From: Leptospira sp. WS58.C1
Lineage (GTDB): Bacteria; Spirochaetota; Leptospiria; Leptospirales; Leptospiraceae
NCBI RefSeq assembly: GCF_040833995.1
Contig: NZ_CP162137.1
Span: 2,712,001-2,776,000, forward strand
Reading direction: 5' to 3'
DNA length: 64,000 nucleotides
Each line of letters begins with the position of its first letter. The first letter of the stretch is position 1. The position numbers and the translations under genes were made by a program. The notes beneath the pieces were generated by a model. It was not told the DNA's origin. It did not search any database and was given only the letters and a program-made list of their open reading frames with translations. Below are positions 20,991-30,251 of this stretch, piece by piece.

Positions 20991-22064
20991 TCAACTTTTT
21001 GCGGCGAGCATTCCACAGGCCCCGTTGATGTCTTTTCCCGGGGATCTTCTGTTCAAAATAGGAACTCCAGCAGGTTCCAGATGCCGCAAAAACTCGTCTA
21101 TTTCCTGGTCGGTGGGTCTTCTCCAACCGAAGAACTCCGTGTTCAGAGGGATCACGTTTATTTTACAATCCAATCTTCTTGCGATCTTCACTAATTTTTT
21201 AGCGTCTTCCGCGCTCATATTCACGCCAGGGATCATCACGTATTCGAATGTGATCCTACGCTTTAGGACTTTGGTATATTCTAAGGCGGCGTCTAAAAGT
21301 TCCGGAAGTGCAAACTTCTCCTCTATATCCATGATCTCTTTTCTTCCGTTCGGATCGGGATGATTGAGCGATATCGCAAGATTATAAGGCTCTTTATTTT
21401 CTATAAATCTACGAATGCCGTTTACGACTCCAGAAGTGGAGATCGTAATTCTTTTTGCACCCATTCCCAAAGCTTCTTGATCATGAAGAAGTTCCGCTGC
21501 ACGCATTACATTAAAGTAATTATGCATCGGTTCACCCATTCCCATGAACACTATGTTTGTGGCACGATCACCAACAATCTTTTCCACCTGGAGGATCTGG
21601 TCGATGATCTCACCCGCTTTTAGATTTCCTTGGTAAGGCAATTTGGCAGTGGCACAGAATTTACAATTTAGAGTGCAACCTACTTGGGAAGAAATACAGA
21701 TCGTTTTTCTTCCGCCGTCTCCGGAAGGGATCCAAACGGATTCGAATTCTTTTCCGCTGCCGGGAATGGATTCGAACGTAAACTTTTGGGTCCCGTCCAC
21801 CGATTTTAAATGTTTCGCAACGCTGATGGAGGAGAAGCTAAACTTCTCTTTTAATTTTTTCTTAAGTTCCTTTCCTATTGTGGAAAATTCATCCCAAGAT
21901 TCGTAACGATTGGCGTACAATCCGTTATAGATTTGTTTCGCTCTAAAAGGTTTTTCCCCCAAATCCGAGATGATCCGGGTGAGCTCGTCTAAAGTTTGGC
22001 CCTTGACCGGGATTTTTCCGGTCTCATTTTCTCGGGGTTCAGAATTTAGAAGAGTGTCGTTCAC
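20991..22064 (-). CDS. rlmN: 23S rRNA (adenine-2503-C2)-methyltransferase RlmN
   Basis: A 357-residue radical-SAM methyltransferase. The cluster motif CxxxCxxC is at C130, C134, C137 ([14 protein letters not shown]), preceded by the [15 protein letters not shown] region. The C-terminal resolving Cys lies at about 350 (GACGMLAA). [12 protein letters not shown] and ISLNHPD motifs complete the family picture. RlmN methylates A2503 of 23S rRNA and A37 of some tRNAs. Its ATG overlaps the upstream TPR gene stop by 4 bases (ATGA). Length is normal for the family. Confidence 0.96.
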   Translation of the reverse strand: MNDTLLNSEPRENETGKIPVKGQTLDELTRIISDLGEKPFRAKQIYNGLYANRYESWDEFSTIGKELKKKLKEKFSFSSISVAKHLKSVDGTQKFTFESIPGSGKEFESVWIPSGDGGRKTICISSQVGCTLNCKFCATAKLPYQGNLKAGEIIDQILQVEKIVGDRATNIVFMGMGEPMHNYFNVMRAAELLHDQEALGMGAKRITISTSGVVNGIRRFIENKEPYNLAISLNHPDPNGRKEIMDIEEKFALPELLDAALEYTKVLKRRITFEYVMIPGVNMSAEDAKKLVKIARRLDCKINVIPLNTEFFGWRRPTDQEIDEFLRHLEPAGVPILNRRSPGKDINGACGMLAAKS

Positions 22065-22948
22065 TCACAAGATTCCTTATATTGTTTTTCTGCATCGACA
22101 TATCCCAGGTCCCAGGATTTTTTAAAATCTTTGCAGGACTCAACCTTTCTTTTTAAGGCCGCATAACCTAAACCGCGATTAAAGTAAGAAATGGAATCGT
22201 CCGGCAAATCTTCTAGAACCTTGGAATAAGCAGAAACACTCTCCTTGTATTTTCCGGAAGCGTAAGACGCAAAACCTAAAGCAAAAACGGCTCTCGTGTA
22301 TTTAGGTGATAATTGTACGGATTTTTTAGCATCCGCCAAACCTTCTTTCGTTTTTCCTAATATACTCAACTGGATCGCTCTTTCTGCAAAAGCATAAGAC
22401 TTATTTAGACCGGAATCTATGGCGAGGTTCATATCTTCCAAACCTTCTTCTTTTCTTTCCAAACTTAAACGACTTAATCCTCTGTAATATAATGCATCCA
22501 GATTCTCGCGGTCTAAAGAATACGCGGAATCGAAATCGGTTTCGGACTCGGCGTACCGATTCAGATAATATTTGCTTAAGCCACGATTATAGAATGCGGA
22601 AGTATTTTCAGGGTTAACGGCAATATAACGATCGTATTGGGAAATAGAATTCTCATATTCGGCTGCATTATAAGAATCTAAACCTTGTTGGAAAAGTTCC
22701 TGCAATTCCTGGTCCGAAAGGACTTCAGGAGTGTTATTACGGCTTGCCGATTCTTTTTCTAACTGGTCTATAAAATCGGTGATCCCGGAAACAATAGAAG
22801 AGAATTGAAAAGAAGTCTCCGATTTTGCTTCTTCTTTTTGAGTGTCCGCTTTTTCAGGTTCGTTAGAAGAAACAGTCTCCGGAGAAAAGATCTGAAACCC
22901 CGCCAAAATCAAACCCACCACCAGGAAAAAACCTAATATTCTCTGCAT
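22061..22948 (-). CDS. Exported TPR protein
   Basis: A 295-residue protein with an N-terminal hydrophobic segment ([18 protein letters not shown]) acting as signal or anchor and a charged linker. Five or six tetratricopeptide repeats follow from residue about 85 (for example [57 protein letters not shown]). TPRs mediate protein binding, so it probably scaffolds envelope proteins. It is coupled to rlmN by a 4-base overlap and starts 47 bases after sufB; this may be one transcript. Confidence 0.85.
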   Translation of the reverse strand: MQRILGFFLVVGLILAGFQIFSPETVSSNEPEKADTQKEEAKSETSFQFSSIVSGITDFIDQLEKESASRNNTPEVLSDQELQELFQQGLDSYNAAEYENSISQYDRYIAVNPENTSAFYNRGLSKYYLNRYAESETDFDSAYSLDRENLDALYYRGLSRLSLERKEEGLEDMNLAIDSGLNKSYAFAERAIQLSILGKTKEGLADAKKSVQLSPKYTRAVFALGFASYASGKYKESVSAYSKVLEDLPDDSISYFNRGLGYAALKRKVESCKDFKKSWDLGYVDAEKQYKESCE

Positions 22949-22995
22949 ACGATTTGTATGACCGGATTTTAGAAGGAATACCAGCTTTTTTCCGG

Positions 22996-24408
22996 TCAGG
23001 AAACGGCAGAATCCGAATGTTCGGAAATAACTTTTCCGTCTTCCAGGATCATTCTGATTAGCCGAGTCATCTCCACGGAATATTCCACGTTTAAGTGTTT
23101 GGTTACACCCTCACAAAAACCGTTGATGATAAGCAGTTTTGCGTCGTCTTCCGAAAGTCCTCTGGATTGAAGATAGAAGAGTTGGTCCTCGTCGATACGA
23201 GAAACGGTCGCCTCATAGTTCAAAGTACCGTTCTGCCCGCTCACATCGTTATAAGGATAGGCATGGGATTGCGAACGATCGTCCATCATTAGGCCGTCAC
23301 ATTTCACATGGCTATATGCGTTAGAAGAGCCTGTTGTGAATTTTACAAGACCTCTATAAGAGTTGATCCCACCATCCAAGGAAACACCTTTTGCCAGAAT
23401 ATTACTGCGAGTGTTTTTACCAACGTGAATGATCCTTGCGCCGGTATCTTGGATCTGACCGGAACCTGCAAAAGCCAAGGAGAGAATATCTCCCGTAGAA
23501 TTATCCCCTTGTAATACGATACCAGGATACTTGATCGTATTTGCTCCAATATTCACATCCGTCCAGGTGATATGAGCCGCCTCATGACAAAGACCGCGTT
23601 TCACAGTCCAATTGTACATATTCTTTTTCCAGTTCTGGATGGTAGTGTAGAATATTTTGGAATTCTTATGAGCGATCAATTCCACCACTGCGGTATGGAA
23701 ATTTGTGCCTTTATCTTGGACGGAAGAACATCCTTCCGAATATTCCAACTCCGCTCCGTCTTCTGCGATCAAAAGAGTTCTTTCATATTGTCCCGAAGAA
23801 GCTGCAGTCACTTTGAAATAAGCCTGCAAAGGCATAGGAGTTTTCACGCCTTTTGGAACGTATGCGAAAGATCCTCCCGAAAAGACCGCCGAGTTCAATG
23901 CGGAGAATTTATTATCTCCGATAGAGACTACAGTCCCGATATATTTGCGAACGATCTCAGGATATTCGCGGATCGCAGTATCTATATCGCAGAAAATAAT
24001 TCCTAGATCGGTAAGTTCCTTTTTGACGTTAGCGTAAACAGTCTCGGAATCTTCCATGGCCTCGATCCCTGCCAGGTATTTTCTTTCGTGTTCGGGGATC
24101 CCAAGTCTTTCAAAACTTTTTAATACTTCCGGATCCACTTCGTCCCAGGATTTTTTCTTTTTATGATTTGCGCCTATATAATGCACATACTCGTCTATAT
24201 CCACTTTGAAGTTGGGAAAAAATCCCCAACTAGGCATAGGTTTACTTTCAAAAACTTTAAATGCCTCTAGACGGAACTCGGTCAGCCAAGCAGGCTCATT
24301 TTTGATATGGGAGATGGACTCCACCACCTTGCGTGTAAGTCCTTTGGGAAAATTATCCGCACGATAATATCTGTCTTCGTCGGATATGATCTCAAGTGCT
24401 TGTGCCAT
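22996..24408 (-). CDS. sufB: Fe-S cluster assembly scaffold SufB
   Basis: A 470-residue protein with family-typical stretches throughout: [10 protein letters not shown] near residue 55, [51 protein letters not shown] and [14 protein letters not shown], plus Cys in GLCHEAAH. SufB works with SufC and SufD as the scaffold on which [4Fe-4S] clusters are built. No sufC, sufD or sufS lies nearby in the window, so the pathway genes must be elsewhere. Length and motifs look complete. Confidence 0.96.
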   Translation of the reverse strand: MAQALEIISDEDRYYRADNFPKGLTRKVVESISHIKNEPAWLTEFRLEAFKVFESKPMPSWGFFPNFKVDIDEYVHYIGANHKKKKSWDEVDPEVLKSFERLGIPEHERKYLAGIEAMEDSETVYANVKKELTDLGIIFCDIDTAIREYPEIVRKYIGTVVSIGDNKFSALNSAVFSGGSFAYVPKGVKTPMPLQAYFKVTAASSGQYERTLLIAEDGAELEYSEGCSSVQDKGTNFHTAVVELIAHKNSKIFYTTIQNWKKNMYNWTVKRGLCHEAAHITWTDVNIGANTIKYPGIVLQGDNSTGDILSLAFAGSGQIQDTGARIIHVGKNTRSNILAKGVSLDGGINSYRGLVKFTTGSSNAYSHVKCDGLMMDDRSQSHAYPYNDVSGQNGTLNYEATVSRIDEDQLFYLQSRGLSEDDAKLLIINGFCEGVTKHLNVEYSVEMTRLIRMILEDGKVISEHSDSAVS

Positions 24409-24555
24409 AATATTGTTCTCCCATATCTTAGACTTTAAAAAGAAAGATGCAACCCTTTCCGAAAGTCTAAAAGGCGAGTTTTGCCAGCTGCGAGCTATTA
24501 TAACCAGATTTTAAGGATATGGTCGCTTGGACCAGGAGAAATTCTAAGAAAGGAG

Positions 24556-24578
24556 AATCCGGCCGATACGACCGGATT
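24556..24578 (-). terminator. Terminator of the peroxiredoxin gene
   Basis: AATCCGG (24556-24562) and CCGGATT (24572-24578) form a perfect 7-base stem. It lies 17 bases after the peroxiredoxin stop; minus-strand sequence continues CTCCTTTCTT. The plus-strand side ends in TTTT, so it may work both ways. Confidence 0.6.
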
Positions 24579-24594
24579 TTCCGTAAATATTGGA

Positions 24595-25176
24595 TTAGTT
24601 TACCGCGGAGAAGTATTCTTTGGACTTTTCCGGATCCGCTTTCATGGTTTTTTTGCCTTCGTCCCAGTTTGCAGGGCAAACTTCGCCGTGTTTTTCCACG
24701 TATTGGAAAGCTTTCACCAAACGGATCGCTTCATCAATGTTTCTTCCTACAGGAAGGTCGTTGATGGTAGACTGACGGATCACTCCGGCAGGATCGATCA
24801 CAAAGGTACCTCGAAGCGCGACTCCGCCTTCGGTAAGAACTCCGTAATCTCTTGCGATTGACTTCGTTATGTCAGCAATTAGAGGATACTTGATATCTCC
24901 CAATCCGCCTTGTTTACGAGGTGTGTTTTTCCATGCAAGGTGAGTAAAAGCGCTGTCCACGGAAACTCCTAGAACTTCCGCTCCGATTTTTTTGAATTCG
25001 TCCAATTTTGCATCGTACTCGATGATCTCAGTTGGGCAAACGAAAGTGAAGTCGAGGGGCCAGAAGAATAGAACAACCCACTTTCCTTTATAGTCGGAAA
25101 GTTTGATTTCCTTGATTTGCTGACCGATAACGGCTTCTGCTTTAAAGTCCGGTGCGAGTGAAGTAACTTGAGGCAT
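24595..25176 (-). CDS. Typical 2-Cys peroxiredoxin (AhpC/Prx1 type)
   Basis: A 193-residue peroxiredoxin with the peroxidatic C47 in TFVCPTE and the resolving C167 in GEVCPANW. It also has both motifs tied to hyperoxidation sensitivity in eukaryote-like 2-Cys peroxiredoxins: GGLG (90-93) and a C-terminal YF (188-189). It reduces H2O2 and organic hydroperoxides in the cytoplasm, using thioredoxin or another reductant; no ahpF is adjacent. GGAGAG lies before the start, and a PerR-like palindrome (25191-25207) overlaps the promoter region. It is a single-gene unit with its own terminator. Confidence 0.95.
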   Translation of the reverse strand: MPQVTSLAPDFKAEAVIGQQIKEIKLSDYKGKWVVLFFWPLDFTFVCPTEIIEYDAKLDEFKKIGAEVLGVSVDSAFTHLAWKNTPRKQGGLGDIKYPLIADITKSIARDYGVLTEGGVALRGTFVIDPAGVIRQSTINDLPVGRNIDEAIRLVKAFQYVEKHGEVCPANWDEGKKTMKADPEKSKEYFSAVN

Positions 25177-25190
25177 TTTGCTCTCTCCTA

Positions 25191-25207
25191 TTTAGAATCA
25201 TTCTAAA
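25191..25207. promoter_or_regulatory. PerR/Fur-type operator upstream of the peroxiredoxin gene
   Basis: TTTAGAATCATTCTAAA is a perfect 8-1-8 palindrome, 15 bases upstream of the start codon. It matches the classical Bacillus PerR box (TTATAATNATTATAA) at 13 of 15 core positions, with symmetric substitutions at the other two. Its site and spacing fit repression by a peroxide-sensing Fur-family protein. The regulator is not in the window. Confidence 0.75.
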
Positions 25208-25310
25208 TTTAGACAGCCAGGAAGGAAAGCAGTTTTTCTTTTTTTCTGAAAAACGAAATATTTCAACCAATCGCAGTTTTCAGACAGAATTTCAGGTTTA
25301 ATAAGTTTTT

Positions 25311-25405
25311 TCGCACGGAGATCACAGAGAACACTAAGGGGCTTTAAATGAAAGCGATTCCCGTATTCTGTTCTTAGCTCCGTGTGCTCCGTAGTCTCTG
25401 TGAAC
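25311..25405. repeat. Palindromic intergenic repeat (CACAGAG/CACGGAG type)
   Basis: The left arm (25311-25336) reads TCGCACGGAGATCACAGAG onward. The right arm (25375-25405) is an imperfect reverse complement containing CTCCGTG and CTCTGTGAA. It fills the gap between the peroxiredoxin promoter and the stop of the Pro/Gly-rich gene. The same words recur in the larger element at 28855-29055, so it is probably a dispersed palindromic family. Confidence 0.7.
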
Positions 25406-25406
25406 C

Positions 25407-27413
25407 TTACCCCTTGGCCATTAGATATTTTTCCATGAACTCTGTGATGTCCTTGATGTTGCGATTGATCATCTTTCTAAGTTCGGGAGGGATGTTCTGG
25501 GATTTGATCACACGATAATAGTTCAGAGCATTTTTCAACATTTTGCGGCGGGCGAATTCCTGGGCCTTGATCAGCATAGGTTTATACTTATAATATGAGT
25601 ATTCCATAATACTGTAATTCTTAGAAAGTTTAAATGAATGAGGTATCTTCCCGAAATCATAGGTCAAGGTCAAGAACGGAGCATCGTCCACTTCCGGAGG
25701 TTTTAACTCCAGAATACCGTGGATCATCTTAGGCTCGTCGTCCTGTCCTCCGCTTGGGCCTTCCGGACGATCTTGGTCTAAAGGTTCCAGGCCTCCATCC
25801 AGTACTTCAATTTCGGGAGCTTCTTCCGCGCTAGGAGAAGGAGCCGGTGCGGAACTCGGAGCCCCAGGTCCCGCGAGTGGAGGAATTTCAGGTGTATATT
25901 CTTCCCGTTTCGTTTCATCCACAGGATCGGGAAGATCTATTTTCGGTAATTCTACTGGACCTGGCGCAGAAGCAGCTTCTCCACTGGGAGCCGGTGCTGG
26001 TGCAGCTTGAGGAGTTCCTTCAGGCTCCCCTCGTAAAACTTTATCTTCCGGATCGGGTAAACGGATCGGAACAAGATCGATCTGAGGAAGTACAGGTGCT
26101 GCATAACCTGGGATCTGATCGGAAAGAGGATATTCAGGTCTTGGCCAATCCTGAGGTAAAGGTTCTTCTAATGCTTGCTCTTCTCTTTCTTGGCGTTTTT
26201 CCTCCGCCTTCTTCTTGAGATAATCATCTCTCTCTTGGAAAAGATCTTCTTTCCTTCTATCTTGTTCCCCTCTTCTATCCTTACGAGAACCTTCTCCACC
26301 TCTTCTATCTGCTTGGGAGCGACGGTCTTCTCCCGTCCTTCTATCCACAAGAGGAAGGTCTTTAAACTTATCCCATTCATCCGTGAAGAACGTATCTTCC
26401 GGAAGATCCATCTCATTCGGATTTAGGTGTTCTTGGTCTTTCGGTTTCGGAGAAGGTTCGGAAGGAGCAAAATCTTCCGGGCCTACAGGACCCGGACCAC
26501 CGCTTGGAGGAGGACCGCCAGGCCCAGGAGGAAATCCTCCTGGAGGGGAAGGAACTCCCGCACTATAAGAAATAGGCGCTCCGGGTGGAGGCGGAGGCAT
26601 CGGCCCGGAAGAAGGGGCATAAGAAATAATTTGATAAGATACCGGCCCCGGCGGTAATTCCGCAGGAAGTTTCGGGACCTCCATTCCGGGAGGAGCTTGG
26701 ATCTGGATCGGATTAGCAAATCCCTGGGAAAGATTATTTCCTAATGCCTGGCTGATATCCTTGATCGCTTTGACCAGATCCCCCATGGGAATCGGTGGTC
26801 CGGTATAATTCGGATCATCCGGAGTGTACGTCTCTTCTTCCGGAGGAGAACTTAGATGATCTTCGATCGCTTGGATATTATTGTCTATTTTCTCGTTAAT
26901 ATCCGCATCAGGAATTCGAGCATTAGTTCTTTTTAATATTTCTAATGCGCCTAAAAAGTTCTCCTTATCCACCAATGCTTCCGAATGAAGCAAAGGTCTT
27001 CGATGATGAGCATAACGAGAATTATTCCGAATGATATCGTCGGTTGCATGAGGAAGTTGTAATTTTTCCTTCTTCTTTAATCCTGGATAGTTCGGTTTTT
27101 CGCCGCTTCCGGAAGGAGGACTCCATTCTTCCTTAGGTTTTTCCGCTTCTTCCCGACCGCCACCTCTTTGTGGTGATGAGGAAGTCGGAGAAGAGGAAGA
27201 ATCTTGGTCTCCTACATTGACTAGTTTACCGCGATCAGCCGGAGCAGGACTTCCCCCACCGGAGGAGCCAGAGCCGGGACCACCTCCTCCACTCGCAGCA
27301 CCGCCTCCAGGAGAAGGCGTAGGACTTCCGGAAGATCTATTCGGATCTCTGAATAAAGTGTATGCTCCTGCTCCCGCAGAAAGAAGTCCTAGTAATAAAA
27401 GAAGGGCCGTCAT
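25407..27413 (-). CDS. Exported Pro/Gly-rich low-complexity protein with DRR repeats
   Basis: A 668-residue protein. An N-terminal hydrophobic helix (ALLLLLGLLSAGAGAY) is followed by a Gly/Ser/Pro-rich tract. A helical segment at about 115-190 (HHRRPLLHSEALVDKENFL) comes next, then long Pro-rich and acidic low-complexity regions. Near residues 360-395 there is a run of DRR units (DRRTGEDRRSQADRRGG), followed by a highly charged coiled-coil-like stretch. The last ~90 residues form a folded, TPR-like helical domain (YRVIKSQNIPPELRKMINR). It looks like an anchored periplasmic protein spanning the cell wall, but I recognise no family. It is a single gene. Confidence 0.7.
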   Translation of the reverse strand: MTALLLLLGLLSAGAGAYTLFRDPNRSSGSPTPSPGGGAASGGGGPGSGSSGGGSPAPADRGKLVNVGDQDSSSSPTSSSPQRGGGREEAEKPKEEWSPPSGSGEKPNYPGLKKKEKLQLPHATDDIIRNNSRYAHHRRPLLHSEALVDKENFLGALEILKRTNARIPDADINEKIDNNIQAIEDHLSSPPEEETYTPDDPNYTGPPIPMGDLVKAIKDISQALGNNLSQGFANPIQIQAPPGMEVPKLPAELPPGPVSYQIISYAPSSGPMPPPPPGAPISYSAGVPSPPGGFPPGPGGPPPSGGPGPVGPEDFAPSEPSPKPKDQEHLNPNEMDLPEDTFFTDEWDKFKDLPLVDRRTGEDRRSQADRRGGEGSRKDRRGEQDRRKEDLFQERDDYLKKKAEEKRQEREEQALEEPLPQDWPRPEYPLSDQIPGYAAPVLPQIDLVPIRLPDPEDKVLRGEPEGTPQAAPAPAPSGEAASAPGPVELPKIDLPDPVDETKREEYTPEIPPLAGPGAPSSAPAPSPSAEEAPEIEVLDGGLEPLDQDRPEGPSGGQDDEPKMIHGILELKPPEVDDAPFLTLTYDFGKIPHSFKLSKNYSIMEYSYYKYKPMLIKAQEFARRKMLKNALNYYRVIKSQNIPPELRKMINRNIKDITEFMEKYLMAKG

Positions 27414-27524
27414 TAGAAAAAATCTTACCTAGTATTTTCGACAGAACATTACGTCGTTCTTAAACGGGACCCAATAGCTTTTTTCCGATTGACACCATGA
27501 ATGTTAAGTAATAACTTGACATAT

Positions 27525-27929
27525 ATGAAATCAACGGTTCGGGAAAACCTGAGCTTCGGGTCTAGTCCTGATAATCCGGACGGTCTTCAATTAAAGATCA
27601 CCTTTGATGAGGACACAAAAACCGCTTACGGCGACTACACGGTTCCTGAAAAGTTCCAAGGGTCTCCGGACGTGATCCATCCCGGAATCATCGCCACTAT
27701 TTTGGACGAAATCATGGCCAAAATCAATGAGGCGATGAATTTTAAAACAACAACCGGCGAGTTGACGATCCGCTTCTTGCAACCTGCCCAAGTAAATCAA
27801 CCTCTGCATTTACGTGGCTGGTTTGTTAAAAAGAACAAAAAAGTGATCGAAAACAGAGCCGAAATCGAGAACGAGATCGGTAAGATTGTTGCCCGCGGTA
27901 AGGGCAAATACATCGAACTCGATTCCTGA
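27525..27929 (+). CDS. PaaI-like hotdog thioesterase
   Basis: A hotdog-fold protein of about 134 residues. The key motif is [17 protein letters not shown], corresponding to the HGG...LLDE active-site helix of PaaI/YigI thioesterases, with [12 protein letters not shown] as the following conserved strand. It would hydrolyse acyl-CoA thioesters in the cytoplasm. The frame opens at an ATG at 27501; I prefer the ATG at 27525, since the eight extra residues are not family-like and the DNA between contains TTGACA. The tRNA-Leu gene follows 23 bases after the stop. Confidence 0.8.
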   Translation: MKSTVRENLSFGSSPDNPDGLQLKITFDEDTKTAYGDYTVPEKFQGSPDVIHPGIIATILDEIMAKINEAMNFKTTTGELTIRFLQPAQVNQPLHLRGWFVKKNKKVIENRAEIENEIGKIVARGKGKYIELDS

Positions 27930-27952
27930 TCCAATAAGGAATTATAAAACCC

Positions 27953-28036
27953 GCCGATGTGGTGGAATTGGTAGACGCACTGGATTCAAAATCCAGCGGG
28001 GGCAACCCCGTGTCGGTTCGACTCCGACCGTCGGCA
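27953..28036 (+). tRNA. tRNA-Leu (anticodon CAA)
   Basis: An 84-base class II tRNA. The acceptor arms GCCGATG and CGTCGGC pair with one G-T wobble, followed by discriminator A. The D-arm GGTGGAATTGGTAGACGC is typical of leucine tRNA. The anticodon stem CTGGA/TCCAG encloses TTCAAAA (anticodon CAA, 27987-27989), reading UUG codons. A variable arm CGGGGGCAACCCCG and a T-arm with GGTTCGACTCC are present. CCA is not encoded. Confidence 0.97.
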
Positions 28037-28040
28037 CGGG

Positions 28041-28799
28041 TTATGTACCGCTTACAGTAGCGATTGCTTCCTCAAAGGCATCCTTCTCCACTTGGTCGAT
28101 CGCTTCTAAGATTAAATCCATTTCCTCTCGAGTCATCCCGGAAAATAGTTCTTCTCCCTTTGTGAGGATACCTGCTCCGAGCATAATACCTTCTACTTCT
28201 TGCTGCGTATATGTTTTCGTTTTGGACTTCATCGTATTAACGACTGCATCCATGAGTTGTTTGATCTTAGAAAGAAGTTCCTTATCCGAAAGTGTGGCGA
28301 ATAATCTTAAAATATCTTCCCGAAATTGGTCCGCGTCTTTTTTAGAAACCGAAGCAAGAACCTGATCAAAGACTGATTTATTCGTGAGATCCTTCCCTTC
28401 TTTTAATAATTCTTTTGCTTTCGAAAACATGATCTCTTCGAATCTGTGAGCGGTTACATAAGAATGTAATGCTGCAAATCCGGCTTGGAATGCTGACTTT
28501 AAATGGCGACCCAGTTTGAATACGGCTATACTCAAAGAGCCTAAAAGCCCGAATACTTTTGGCGGAGAATGTACAAATCCCGCCAAGGATTCGAACGCAC
28601 CGTCTAATTTCTTCCTACCCGCGTATTCCGGGTATAGCAGTTCCAGAAAGTAGCGTACTAAAAGATCCACTTTCTCCTCCGGGATGGAAGAGAACTTTGG
28701 ATACTTAGATAGATTGTTTTTGGAATATCTCCGTTTTAAGGCTTCTCTATATGCACTTATTAATTTTGGGAATTCCGGTTCTTCTAATATAGATGCCAT
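28041..28799 (-). CDS. Conserved hypothetical alpha-helical protein
   Basis: A 252-residue protein without signal peptide, almost entirely helical by composition. A moderately hydrophobic central stretch (residues about 70-110, VFGLLGSLSIAVFKLGRHL) could be a membrane-binding hairpin. The C-terminal part is acidic (GMTREEMDLILEAIDQVEK). I recognise no domain; it may be Leptospira-specific. Its stop lies 4 bases from the convergent tRNA-Leu 3' end, and its upstream region holds a palindromic repeat element. Confidence 0.7.
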   Translation of the reverse strand: MASILEEPEFPKLISAYREALKRRYSKNNLSKYPKFSSIPEEKVDLLVRYFLELLYPEYAGRKKLDGAFESLAGFVHSPPKVFGLLGSLSIAVFKLGRHLKSAFQAGFAALHSYVTAHRFEEIMFSKAKELLKEGKDLTNKSVFDQVLASVSKKDADQFREDILRLFATLSDKELLSKIKQLMDAVVNTMKSKTKTYTQQEVEGIMLGAGILTKGEELFSGMTREEMDLILEAIDQVEKDAFEEAIATVSGT

Positions 28800-28854
28800 A
28801 CTCGGGATGATTTTGGGGATCTGCGGTAGATTCGGAAACTAGTTTTTTGCTGTT

Positions 28855-29055
28855 TCGCACAGAGAACACAGAGAGCACGGAGTGTTTATTTTTCACGCAA
28901 AGCCGCAAAGAAAAGAAGATACGCAATGTAGGAATTCCAACATCCAACTTAACTATCGCGTGTTGGAACTCCTACACTCCTCACCACCCCTCTGTGATCT
29001 CCGTGCACTCCGTGCGAAAAAAATCCTTAGCGGTCTTTGCGTCTCTGCGTGCGAA
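28855..29055. repeat. Nested palindromic repeat element
   Basis: About 200 bases between two minus-strand genes. In order: CGCACAGAGAACACAGAG (from 28856); CACGCAAAGCCGCAAAG (from 28893); a 16-base inverted pair TGTAGGAATTCCAACA (28927-28942) and TGTTGGAACTCCTACA (28961-28976), with one mismatch; CTCTGTGATCTCCGTGCAC (from 28990); and CTTTGCGTCTCTGCGTGCG (from 29035). The outer words are reverse-complement relatives, so the whole can fold as stacked hairpins. It shares words with the element at 25311-25405. It encodes no protein and is probably a non-autonomous dispersed repeat. Confidence 0.75.
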
Positions 29056-29066
29056 TATCCCTGCGT

Positions 29067-30251
29067 TTATTTTTTCCATTCGAGACGAGCCAATTCGTAT
29101 TTTGCAGCGTTTGCTTCTTCTAATGCCTTTTTTAAATTCGGCAAAACCCAAAGTTTTGTATCTTCTGGAAATGTATCTCTGTAGTTCCAATTATCCTGAA
29201 ACATTCTTTTATAATATTCTTTCGGATCTACTGTAACGATGAATTCGACCCGTTTGATTTTGGAAAATTCTTCTTTTGATATTTGGACACGAAGAAGAGC
29301 GGATTCTCCCGGAGAAAGTCTTGTATCGAAAATTTCTTTCTGCAATTCTAAATCCAACATCCAGCCTAATGTTTTCTCGGAGATCTTTTTTCTTTTTCCA
29401 GTGAGGGATTCTGTCCAAACTTCTAAATATACTTTTGGGACCGAATAACTGGGAAATGAATGCCCTACACCGGAGTTTTTGAGTTCGGAAATAATTTCGG
29501 CTTCTTCTTCTTTTGGGAGTACTTGTAAAGAAGTTTGGACCCCACGTTTTACCATTTCAGCGTCGGAGATACCTTTCCATTCGTGCTTTCTGTCCGGCAT
29601 ATGGCAGTTCTGGCATTGCACGTTAGAATCTGCAAATCCAGACCTTCTCCATTGATCGTAGGTATCCATCAGAAACTTTCCGTTTACCTGTTTTGCGGTA
29701 TCGGGAGATTGATGGCAGTTCTTACAAAATTCGGACTCTTCGAATTCCTTTTGGGGAAGAAAACCTTGGTGAGGAATATTCGAATTTTGGAATATTCTAT
29801 CCTTAGCCCAGTCTTTGGGAAACGGTCCGTATATTTTTCCTTTTCGGAGATGGCAACTTACGCATTGGACTCCGTTTTCTTCACTTCCCGGTTTCCAAGC
29901 TGGATCGGATACTTCTCCCCAACCTAAACGAGAAAGTAAGATGTTTTTGGTTTCCGGATTTGGGCTATGGCAATTCATACAATTTTCGGATCCGTGTTTT
30001 CCGATCCGAGGTAATTGCCAAAGAAAGCCCGGGCCAACGGCCCGGGAGTGAAGTGCCGACTTCCATGAACCGAACTGTTGTAAATGGCAACTCCCGCAAG
30101 AGGCCGGGTTCGGATCTACTGAAAGCGAGCCTTGGGATTCGAGGGGGAATGCCCAATGCCTTTGGTGAAACCCTTCTTCTTTACAATACAAAAAGAAGAA
30201 GGCCGCCGCAATAAATGCAGCCAGGAAGAATAAAGAGGTTATCCTCCGCAA
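29067..30251 (-). CDS. Pentaheme c-type cytochrome (exported)
   Basis: A 394-residue protein with a hydrophobic N-terminus (SLFFLAAFIAAAFFFLYC; Cys at 23 may be lipidated) and five CxxCH sites at 52-56, 91-95, 130-134, 176-180 and 213-217. The WKSALHSRA motif after the first heme is typical of the cytochrome c554/NrfB-like multiheme superfamily. The last ~150 residues are a heme-free beta-rich domain. The start overlaps the rhodanese-gene stop by 13 bases, so translation is coupled. It is the last gene of an operon with a small secreted protein, an outer-membrane barrel and the rhodanese, and is probably the electron carrier of that system. Domain order matches the cytochrome at 39364-40728. 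Confidence 0.88.
   Translation of the reverse strand: MRRITSLFFLAAFIAAAFFFLYCKEEGFHQRHWAFPLESQGSLSVDPNPASCGSCHLQQFGSWKSALHSRAVGPGFLWQLPRIGKHGSENCMNCHSPNPETKNILLSRLGWGEVSDPAWKPGSEENGVQCVSCHLRKGKIYGPFPKDWAKDRIFQNSNIPHQGFLPQKEFEESEFCKNCHQSPDTAKQVNGKFLMDTYDQWRRSGFADSNVQCQNCHMPDRKHEWKGISDAEMVKRGVQTSLQVLPKEEEAEIISELKNSGVGHSFPSYSVPKVYLEVWTESLTGKRKKISEKTLGWMLDLELQKEIFDTRLSPGESALLRVQISKEEFSKIKRVEFIVTVDPKEYYKRMFQDNWNYRDTFPEDTKLWVLPNLKKALEEANAAKYELARLEWKK

Noticed and set aside
28855..29055. CRISPR-like array because of recurring short words
   Set aside because: Words are inverted and irregularly spaced, with no constant repeat-spacer unit and no cas genes nearby.
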